The notes beneath the pieces were generated by a model. That model did not search any database and had not been told where the DNA came from. It was given only the letters and a program-made list of their open reading frames with translations. Of a stretch of 64,000 bases of DNA, positions 57,873 through 64,000 are shown one piece after another. Both the position numbers and the translations under genes were made by a program. The stretch is taken from NCBI GenBank assembly GCA_036489885.1, contig DASXEW010000003.1, positions 620,001-684,000 on the forward strand. The letters run 5' to 3'. How positions within the stretch are numbered: the first letter of the stretch is position 1; each line of letters starts with the position of its first letter. This DNA comes from Candidatus Baltobacteraceae bacterium (lineage in GTDB: Bacteria > Vulcanimicrobiota > Vulcanimicrobiia > Vulcanimicrobiales > Vulcanimicrobiaceae).

Positions 57873-59056
57873 AGGCCGCACTTGCAATGGTTATCGCAGC
57901 GCCTTTCGTTACGTGGTTGATCACCTCGCTTGCGGCGCATCCAACGCTCGTCACGCTCGTTCCATTTTCAATCGAGCGCATCGGCGCTGCGATCTTCGTC
58001 CTCGTCGCAGGCTATCTCGCGCTCGGCGAGATCGTAAAGCGGCGCCCGCTCTCACCTTCATACCGTGGTGGCCTCATCTTTGCCATCGCCGCAATCGCGG
58101 CTTCAGCCGTCGGGTTCGTCCCGCTTTCCGGAGTTGCGGCCGGCGTTTTTCTGGGTGCGATTTGCCTTGCGGGTAGCGCGATTTACCGCTATGTGCGCGA
58201 AGGCGCATGGACACCGATGCTTGCCGCGTGGTTGTGGACGGGTTCGGTGTTGTGCGCGCTCGCGCTCGTCGCGCTCGTGCTGCGCATACCCGCTGGTCTC
58301 TACGCGTTCACGCACGGACGGGCAGTCGGCATCTTTGAGAATCCAAACGAGCTTGCACTCTACGCGCTCGGCGTTTGTACGATTGCGGCCGCGGCGTTGC
58401 TCGCGCGCTACCGTGCGCGCCGGCTTGCAATCGTGGCCTTCGTTCTCGGCTTCCTCGCGCTGATCGCGACCGGCTCGCGTTCGGGCGAGGCCGCCTTCGC
58501 GATCGGCGTCGTTGCGCTTGCGATCATGCTGCGCGGGCGCCGGAGGGAATTGCAGCTTGCCGCGCTCGTCGTGGTCGTTGCGCTTGGGATTGGTCTCAGT
58601 TTGGCGTTCGATAGCCGCCACAATCCGGGCGAGAACGACACACGACTCGCAGCCTGGAGTGCCGGCGTGCGAACCGTCGCGCTCTTTCCGCTGACGGGCG
58701 TCGGCATCGGCGCATTCTACTGCGTCTACCCGTTCGTGCGTAGTCCGGACGCGCCGGGTCCGACCGATCCGATTGCGTTCGACCCGCACAACTTCTATCT
58801 CAGCGTCGCAGCCGAAACGGGATTGGTGGGTCTCGGAGCGTTCATCTGGACGATCGTGGCATTCGTGCGTGAATCGCGCGAGGTTCTGGCGCTTGCTTCG
58901 GAAGACGGACGAAGGTTCGGTATCGTCACGCTCGCAGGATTGCTCGCGATTGCCTGCCACCTTGTGTTCAATGGGTTTGTGCTGGCGATCGTTCTATGGG
59001 TGGTCATGGCTGCCTTGATGCTCGGGATCGCACGGTCGGAATATGGCCGCGCCTAA
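57869..59056 (+). CDS. O-antigen ligase-like (Wzy/WaaL) membrane protein
   Basis: 395 aa with about ten to twelve membrane helices. Family block: IFENPNELALYALGV, ATGSRSGEAAF, the extracytoplasmic loop with GIGAFYCVYPFVRS and PHNFYLSVAAETGLVGLGAF. Such proteins join or polymerise lipid-linked glycans in the periplasm. Ligase and polymerase cannot be separated by sequence. Overlaps the LptC-like gene by 14 nt. Confidence 0.85.
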   Translation: MKAALAMVIAAPFVTWLITSLAAHPTLVTLVPFSIERIGAAIFVLVAGYLALGEIVKRRPLSPSYRGGLIFAIAAIAASAVGFVPLSGVAAGVFLGAICLAGSAIYRYVREGAWTPMLAAWLWTGSVLCALALVALVLRIPAGLYAFTHGRAVGIFENPNELALYALGVCTIAAAALLARYRARRLAIVAFVLGFLALIATGSRSGEAAFAIGVVALAIMLRGRRRELQLAALVVVVALGIGLSLAFDSRHNPGENDTRLAAWSAGVRTVALFPLTGVGIGAFYCVYPFVRSPDAPGPTDPIAFDPHNFYLSVAAETGLVGLGAFIWTIVAFVRESREVLALASEDGRRFGIVTLAGLLAIACHLVFNGFVLAIVLWVVMAALMLGIARSEYGRA

Positions 59057-59672
59057 GCTCGCACGCGTGGCGTGCGCGGGCCTGATCTGCGCGTTCGTCA
59101 CAGCCTGCGCTCCCAAACCGCCGCCCCAGACGGCATCCTCGCCTTCGGTCGGACCCTCACCCTCGCCGACGAGTGTAACGACGCCCGCGCCCACGGCCTC
59201 ACCGACACCCCTTGCAAGCGTCAGCAACGACGAGCCGGTACGCGCGATCAGCCGTGGAACCTCGCGCGAACCCGCGCGCTACATCGTGCGCAATCCGCAC
59301 GGTCAAGTAATGTACGACGTGCGCTCCTCGACGGTGGTCTACGACCGGGCGAGCGACGGGACCGCCGTCGCAACGTTCACGACGCCGCACGTCACGTTTG
59401 CGTCGCCCGACGGCCGCGTCGTGATCGCGGACTCGCCGAAGGCCGTCGCCCACGACAGGGATAAAAGCGTTGTAATGACCGGTGGCGTCCACGCCAAGAC
59501 CAGCGACAGCAAGGTCCTGACGTGCACGACGCTTACCTACGACGAGCTGCACGCGCAGATTCTGTGCGTCGGAAACGTCGTCTTGACCGATACGAAGACC
59601 AACCAAAGTGCGACAGGGGAGACGCTGCAAACCGATCCGGGGTTCGAGCACGTCACGCTGTCGGGAAGCTGA
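59043..59672 (+). CDS. LptC/LptA-like lipoprotein
   Basis: 209 aa. Signal and lipobox VTAC at about residues 18-21, a Pro/Ser/Thr linker (22-60), then a beta-jellyroll-like region with repeated strands (DVRSSTVVYDRA, VTFASPDGRVVIADSPKAV, VVMTGGVHAKTSD, ILCVGNVVLTDTKTN), the LptA/LptC pattern of the LPS bridge. TGATG coupling to an LptF/G permease supports LPS export. Confidence 0.8.
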   Translation: MAAPKLARVACAGLICAFVTACAPKPPPQTASSPSVGPSPSPTSVTTPAPTASPTPLASVSNDEPVRAISRGTSREPARYIVRNPHGQVMYDVRSSTVVYDRASDGTAVATFTTPHVTFASPDGRVVIADSPKAVAHDRDKSVVMTGGVHAKTSDSKVLTCTTLTYDELHAQILCVGNVVLTDTKTNQSATGETLQTDPGFEHVTLSGS

Positions 59673-60820
59673 TGATCGCTAGAACAATCACGAGAGAAAG
59701 AGTTCGCGTCGACGCATTGCGCATGACCACCCTCGATCGTTATATGATCGCGGAGCTGGCCGGCCCGTTCGCATTCGGTTTCTCCGCGTTTATGTTGATC
59801 TTCGTAGCGACCAACTTGCTCGCGCTCAGCCGCTTGATTACGGAAGAGCACGCGCAGCTGTTGGCGGTCATCGAGTATTTCCTCTGGGGCCTGCCGCAGG
59901 TCATTCCTTACGTCGTTCCCATGGCAGTGCTTTTGGGTGTGTTGCTCGCGATGCAGCGTCTCTCGGGCGAGAGCGAGATCACGGCCATGAAAGCCGGCGG
60001 TCTGTCGCTCGAGCGGATTGCGGTACCGCTGCTGTTGGTCGGCTTCGTGCTATCGGTCTTCACGTTTTTCATCGAGCAGACGTTCGTTCCGTTTGCGAAC
60101 GATCGCGCGACCGAGATCCTTCAGGTAACAATTCGGCATGCGCCGGCTCTGGGGACCAATCTCACCGTCTACACGCCGCTTCCCGGCGGCGGACGGCAGC
60201 TGACGGCCGCGACAGGGTATGACGCGTCGACTCAGTCGTTGCTCAACGTGACCGTTATTCAGTACGATAAGAGCGGTGCGCCGCAAACCATCATCTTCGG
60301 CGACCGGGCGACCGCGCAGACGAGTACTTCATGGACCTTCGACGGCGCGCGTACGTACCGGTTCGATACCGACGGTTCCACTCTAGAAAGCACGCAGCGT
60401 ACGTTGATTATCGACATCGGAGAGGGTCCGACGAGCTTGCTCAAGCGCGCCAAGGGAGCGCCGCAAGAGATGAGCCGCAGCGAGATCGCACAAGTGATCC
60501 GCACCGGACAATTGACGTCAACCCAGCTCGGACAGTATGTGGCTGAATATCAATCGCAGCTCGCACGTCCGTTCGCGTGCTTGGTCTTCGCACTTCTCGC
60601 CGTTCCGTTTGGGATTCGACGCGTGCGGGGCGGGGGAACGAGCGTCGGATTCGGTCTCGCGGTTGCGATCGTCTTCATCTATTACGTGGTGATGACGATC
60701 TCGAATTCGCTGGGGACGTTCAACGACTTCATGGCGTTTATCATGGCGTGGTTCCCGAACGTACTCTTCTTCGCGATCGGCATGGTGCTCTTACGCCGCG
60801 CGTCCTATGGAGCCGGGTGA
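59672..60820 (+). CDS. LptF/LptG-family LPS export permease
   Basis: 382 aa. Membrane helices before and after a periplasmic domain, as in YjgP/YjgQ: LDRYMIAELAGPFAFGFSAF, PYVVPMAVLLGVLLAMQRLS, SEITAMKAGG, and at the end ARPFACLVFALLAVPFGIR. Start ATG 59672 overlaps the LptC-like stop (TGATG); an ATG at 59723 is possible. Only one permease is seen, so it may act as a homodimer or pair with a copy elsewhere; lptB is not present. Confidence 0.9.
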   Translation: MIARTITRERVRVDALRMTTLDRYMIAELAGPFAFGFSAFMLIFVATNLLALSRLITEEHAQLLAVIEYFLWGLPQVIPYVVPMAVLLGVLLAMQRLSGESEITAMKAGGLSLERIAVPLLLVGFVLSVFTFFIEQTFVPFANDRATEILQVTIRHAPALGTNLTVYTPLPGGGRQLTAATGYDASTQSLLNVTVIQYDKSGAPQTIIFGDRATAQTSTSWTFDGARTYRFDTDGSTLESTQRTLIIDIGEGPTSLLKRAKGAPQEMSRSEIAQVIRTGQLTSTQLGQYVAEYQSQLARPFACLVFALLAVPFGIRRVRGGGTSVGFGLAVAIVFIYYVVMTISNSLGTFNDFMAFIMAWFPNVLFFAIGMVLLRRASYGAG

Positions 60821-60821
60821 T

Positions 60822-60856
60822 GCGCTCCAACTTTCTTAGGGCGGAGCGCCTTTAAA
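60822..60856 (+). repeat. Partial third copy of the intergenic repeat (3' end)
   Basis: The stop-to-start gap before the DUF3084 gene. GCGCTCC (60822-60828) pairs with GGAGCGC (60843-60849), then C and TTTAAA, then the TTG start at 60857. The 3' end GGGCGGAGCGCC plus six bases plus start codon equals the end of copies 1 and 2; the 5' parts are missing. Confidence 0.6.
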
Positions 60857-61807
60857 TTGGAGATTTTTAGAGGCGCCGTAACGGTCATCATCATCATGAT
60901 CGTCGCCGGCTTGATCGCGTACATCGGCGATCGTGTTGGGCATCAGGTCGGGCGGCGGCGGCTTACGATGTTCGGTTTGCGGCCGCGCTACACGTCGACG
61001 ATCGTCGCGGTCGGAACCGGAATGTTGATCGCGCTCGGTGTCACCGGCATTGCAATCGGCTTCTCGCATCAAGTGCAAGACGCGTTCTTCCGCATCGATT
61101 CACTGACCACGCGCATTCAGCAACTGCAGGCGCAATCCGATGCGCTCGAAAACAAAACGCGCAACGGCGAGCTCGTCATTCCCAAAGATACGCCGCTGCA
61201 ATACCGTTATCTGGTGCTGCACCCCAGCGAAACGCCGGCCTTTCAGCTCAAAGAGATGAGCGCATACTTCGACGACACCGTTAGCGTCGCGAATCAAGTC
61301 TTCACACAGAACCCGTACAATCTGCGTCCCCTTCCGTTTCGCTCGAGCGATCGCGAAGTTGCGAACAAGCTGCGCCAGCAGCTCGATGATTCGGCGATTC
61401 AACGCAATCTGCGAACCGGCAACTCGATCTTGGTGCTGGCCGTCTTCCCCGAAAATCTCTATCGCGGCGACCGCATCAGCTTTGAATTCGTCACCTGGCA
61501 AGACCGTTTTATCTTCGCGAAAGATCAGATCGTCGCGGCGCTCGACTATTTGGGCGGCAACGTCCCGGATCTCGGCCGTCTGATCACGCTCGGTCAGCTC
61601 AAGGCCATCCAGCTCGGAATGCCCGGGCCGTTCACGCAATTTCCGCAGATCGTGCCGGCCGGCAGCGTTCAAAAGGCCGAGACGGCGGTGCTCCATGGTA
61701 ACGGAGTCTACCGCGTGACGCTGCTCGCAGCTCGCGAATCCTACGCCCACGACGGAACCGCCGGAATGGCTTTTCATTTGGCCGTCGCCAAAGTGGGAGC
61801 AAGGTGA
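60857..61807 (+). CDS. DUF3084 membrane protein
   Basis: 316 aa. Two N-terminal helices around YIGDRVGHQVGRRRLTMFGLRPRYT, the DUF3084 hallmark known mostly from Cyanobacteria, a coiled coil (about 75-95, LTTRIQQLQAQSDALENKTR), and a soluble domain (LVLHPSETPAFQL, NSILVLAVFPENLYRGD). TTG start 60857 is fixed by the repeat tail. Function unknown. GTGA overlap with a YqgF-like gene, the same partnership as in Cyanobacteria. Confidence 0.85.
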   Translation: MEIFRGAVTVIIIMIVAGLIAYIGDRVGHQVGRRRLTMFGLRPRYTSTIVAVGTGMLIALGVTGIAIGFSHQVQDAFFRIDSLTTRIQQLQAQSDALENKTRNGELVIPKDTPLQYRYLVLHPSETPAFQLKEMSAYFDDTVSVANQVFTQNPYNLRPLPFRSSDREVANKLRQQLDDSAIQRNLRTGNSILVLAVFPENLYRGDRISFEFVTWQDRFIFAKDQIVAALDYLGGNVPDLGRLITLGQLKAIQLGMPGPFTQFPQIVPAGSVQKAETAVLHGNGVYRVTLLAARESYAHDGTAGMAFHLAVAKVGAR

Positions 61808-62205
61808 TTTTAGGGATCGATCCCGGAACGCGAAAGTGCGGCTACGCCGTCCTGACCAAATCGGGTGAACCGCCAGCGATAATTGGGATCGTCGAAACAG
61901 GCTCGCTTGCCGGGACGGTGAGCGACCTACTGCGGCAATATCCTATCCAGGTGATAGCCCTCGGCAGCGGGACGCACGCGGCCCTCGTCGCGGCCCAGCT
62001 TGCGCGCTGCGGCGTCCCGGTGCACGTCGTCAACGAATACGAAACCACGCTGCGTGCGCGAGCACGCTATTTCGACGATCATCCGCCGCGCGGTTGGAAG
62101 AGATGGATTCCTCGCGGGATGCTGCTCCCGCCGAGGCCGATCGACGATTACGCCGCACTGCTGATCGCCGAGCGATTCGTGGCGGCAGCAACACCGGCGG
62201 GCTGA
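61804..62205 (+). CDS. RNase H-fold YqgF/RuvC-like protein
   Basis: 133 aa. Opens ILGIDPGTRKCGYAVL with the first catalytic Asp; GSGTHAALVAAQL, then VNEYETTLRARARYFDD with an acidic residue, and PIDDYAALLIAERF near the end with the final Asp. Length and motifs fit the YqgF group paired with DUF3084 proteins rather than canonical RuvX. GTG start at 61804. Substrate unknown. Confidence 0.82.
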   Translation: MILGIDPGTRKCGYAVLTKSGEPPAIIGIVETGSLAGTVSDLLRQYPIQVIALGSGTHAALVAAQLARCGVPVHVVNEYETTLRARARYFDDHPPRGWKRWIPRGMLLPPRPIDDYAALLIAERFVAAATPAG

Positions 62206-62212
62206 AGCTTGC

Positions 62213-62232
62213 CCTGCCCCGCAGAGGGCAGG
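62213..62232 (+). terminator. Hairpin after the YqgF-like gene, possible terminator
   Basis: CCTGCCC (62213-62219), 6-nt loop, GGGCAGG (62226-62232); no T-run follows (ATACCCGTCTTT). It separates the outer-membrane operon from the SLH porin gene and could be a terminator or processing hairpin. Confidence 0.5.
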
Positions 62233-62282
62233 ATACCCGTCTTTGCGACGAATACGAGCAGCCTGTCGCTCGTGGGGTTCTC

Positions 62283-64000
62283 ATGAATCGTCTCGGTGCT
62301 CTGATCCTCGCGGCGGGCTTCGCTATCAGCGCGCTCGCACTCGATGCTCAGAGCGGGGCTGCTACTCCGTTTTCGGACGTCCCCGCGAACCATTGGGCAT
62401 ATCAAGCGATTCAGAGTCTGGCCGCCGACGGACTCATCGAGGGTTATCCGGACGGCCGCTTGCGTGGCGATCGTCCGCTGACGCGTTACGAGATGGCCGT
62501 TTTGATCGCGCGCGTTATCGCCAAAGTGCAGACCATGACGCCGACCGGGTACGCGACGCGCGCCGATCTCGACAAGCTGCAAAAGCTGATCGATGCGTTC
62601 AAGGACGAGCTCGACGCGCTCGGCGTGCGCGTCACCAACCTCGAAGACTCGCTCGAAGCGCTCGACAAGCGCACGCGTTTTGCACAGTCGCTCGAATTTC
62701 ACGGCTTCATGCAGCCGGACGTCACGCTGCGACAGCGAGAAACGCTTCCGCAAACCGTCTCCGGCGGCAATGCGGGTACCGGTATCTTCAATGCGTTCGT
62801 CTCGACCGATTTCACGAACGCCGTGTACACGCAGCAAGAAACGCTGGATCAATTCCGCTACGACGACAAGTTCACGTTCGTCTATCACGTCACCGACAAT
62901 CTGACCGTCTCGATTCCGCTCCGTATCACGACGTACGACGCCGGCGGAAGTGAGTTCACGGGGACGCTCGGCAGCAGCGGCAGCTCCTACTCGGGCAACG
63001 GAACGGAAATCGGTGTCGATCCGGGCGTTGATATCACGATTGCGCGAACCGGAAATATCTCGAACCTATGGATCAAGTACGGAATTCAAGACGACATCAA
63101 ATCATCGCGTACGGGTCTGACGTATAAAGCACCTGACGTCTCGGACCAATACACGTTTGGTGAAGGTCCGCAAGATTACGAGCACGGCTTCAGCATTTCG
63201 GGGACGCTGAACGGGCTAACCGATTTCCAAGGCTACTTCACGCGCGAAGACGACTTGATGCTGACGACGCAGTCGACGTATCCGGAAGGCTACAACCTTA
63301 CGGGCGGCGGCAACAACTACCTGACGCTCGTCGTTCCGAATCAGACCGGCTACAGCCAAAACGGTTATCCCGGTCCCGGCGGCACGGCGACGCAGACACT
63401 CACCTTCGGCGCGGGCTCGGCTCCGCTCTCAATGGTCTACCTCGGGACAAAGGCGCTGATCGGAACGGTCTTCGTTTCCAGCTACAACGGCACGCTCTAC
63501 AATAGCTCGGGACAAATTATCGGCGGCGGCGCGAATCCGGCGCCGGCATTCGTGTACGATGACGCGCTGAACGCGGTGACGTTTACGAACCCGCTGCCCG
63601 CGGGCTCGACCGTATCGATCACGTTCGTGGGATTGACCTCGCAGAACTACACGCTTCCGCAGCGCTTCCACGTCGGCGGCCGCGTCAACCAGAAGATCAA
63701 AGGACTCCCGGGAGCGGAAATCGGCGCGTCGTTCAGCCGGATCTTCGACGTCAACGATCTGCAATGTTCGTCGAATAGCGGGGTACCGACGCTGTGTCTC
63801 GCGCAAACGGCTGCGCCCGGTTGGGGATTCGGCCTCGTGAGCGATACGGTCTTCGGCGTCGATGCGCAGCTTCCGATCCCAATCGATCTCGCCGGACCCG
63901 GAACGCAACCCGTGCTGTTCGGTGAAGTTTCGAATAGCAAATATTCGCCCAGCTATCAGACCGTCGCGCCGGTTAGCGACAACGCCTATGTGGCCGGCGC
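62283..64000 (+). CDS. SLH-domain outer-membrane porin (partial, runs off the window)
   Basis: At least 572 residues; frame still open at 64000. ATG at 62283, signal peptide (RLGALILAAGFAISALAL), then one SLH domain, FSDVPANHWAYQAIQSLAAD to RYEMAVLIARVIA (about residues 30-80), a short coiled coil (LDKLQKLIDAFKDELDALGV), and a beta-rich barrel (FHGFMQPDVTLRQR, FTFVYHVTDNLTVSIPLRIT). This SLH-coiled coil-barrel layout is that of OmpM-type proteins of Negativicutes, cyanobacterial porins and Deinococcus SlpA, which tie the outer membrane to peptidoglycan-linked polymers. Confidence 0.9.
   Translation, partial: MNRLGALILAAGFAISALALDAQSGAATPFSDVPANHWAYQAIQSLAADGLIEGYPDGRLRGDRPLTRYEMAVLIARVIAKVQTMTPTGYATRADLDKLQKLIDAFKDELDALGVRVTNLEDSLEALDKRTRFAQSLEFHGFMQPDVTLRQRETLPQTVSGGNAGTGIFNAFVSTDFTNAVYTQQETLDQFRYDDKFTFVYHVTDNLTVSIPLRITTYDAGGSEFTGTLGSSGSSYSGNGTEIGVDPGVDITIARTGNISNLWIKYGIQDDIKSSRTGLTYKAPDVSDQYTFGEGPQDYEHGFSISGTLNGLTDFQGYFTREDDLMLTTQSTYPEGYNLTGGGNNYLTLVVPNQTGYSQNGYPGPGGTATQTLTFGAGSAPLSMVYLGTKALIGTVFVSSYNGTLYNSSGQIIGGGANPAPAFVYDDALNAVTFTNPLPAGSTVSITFVGLTSQNYTLPQRFHVGGRVNQKIKGLPGAEIGASFSRIFDVNDLQCSSNSGVPTLCLAQTAAPGWGFGLVSDTVFGVDAQLPIPIDLAGPGTQPVLFGEVSNSKYSPSYQTVAPVSDNAYVAG

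Overview
The window is a G+C-rich bacterial chromosome segment that includes the replication origin. The genes are packed into long operons with ATGA, GTGA or TAATG overlaps. The organism is a diderm: it carries Omp85/BamA, TamB, Skp-like proteins, the lipid A enzymes LpxA/B/C/D, Lpt-type proteins and an SLH-domain porin. Several features instead recall Terrabacteria: an L27 with a cleavable N-terminal extension, DUF3084 next to a YqgF-like protein, and an SLH outer-membrane tether. My best guess is a relative of Candidatus Eremiobacterota (WPS-2) or a similar diderm Terrabacteria lineage. That is inference from gene content, not a database match.

Layout. 1-7.9 kb (minus): glyoxalase, small membrane protein, purH, smc, rnc, fabF. 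7.9-16.4 kb (plus): rpmA, obgE, nadD, lysA, maf, mreBCD, PBP2, i.e. ribosome maturation, cofactor and lysine supply, and the cell-shape machine. 16.4-19.4 kb (minus): three coupled genes I do not recognise. 19.5-20.7 kb (plus): a class I aminotransferase. 20.7-34.5 kb (minus): the classical origin-flanking block, in transcription order rpmH, rnpA, yidD, yidC, khpB/jag, mnmE, two small membrane proteins, mnmG, rsmG, cca, parA, parB, two exported proteins, thiE, thiD, trpS. 34.5-41.5 kb (plus): DnaA-box clusters, dnaA, dnaN, recF, a DciA-like gene with a zinc ribbon, gyrB. 41.5-64 kb (plus): a one-block outer-membrane locus: tamB, bamA, three Skp/OmpH-like genes, lpxD, lpxC, fabZ, lpxA, lpxB, a metallophosphoesterase, an LpxB-related gene, an O-antigen-ligase-like gene, LptC- and LptF/G-like genes, DUF3084, a YqgF-like gene, and an SLH porin cut by the window end.

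Two observations stand out. First, a structured repeat occurs three times (two full copies, one partial). Each copy lies between an upstream stop codon and a downstream start codon (nadD, fabZ, DUF3084 gene) and ends in GCGCC plus exactly six bases before the start; a GGAG/GAAG Shine-Dalgarno-like segment lies at or beside its last stem. It looks like a portable 5' leader element. Second, at least five genes, with rnpA a possible sixth, have no ATG/GTG/TTG where the conserved protein N-terminus demands one: obgE has ACG, mnmE has ATA (overlapping the upstream stop as ATAG), recF and an OmpH-like lipoprotein have CTG, and thiE has CTG or ATT. Annotation that allows only canonical starts would truncate all of them.

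No tRNA, rRNA, CRISPR array, insertion sequence or phage gene was recognised. Start sites are chosen from homology, ribosome-binding sites and operon overlaps, read by eye.
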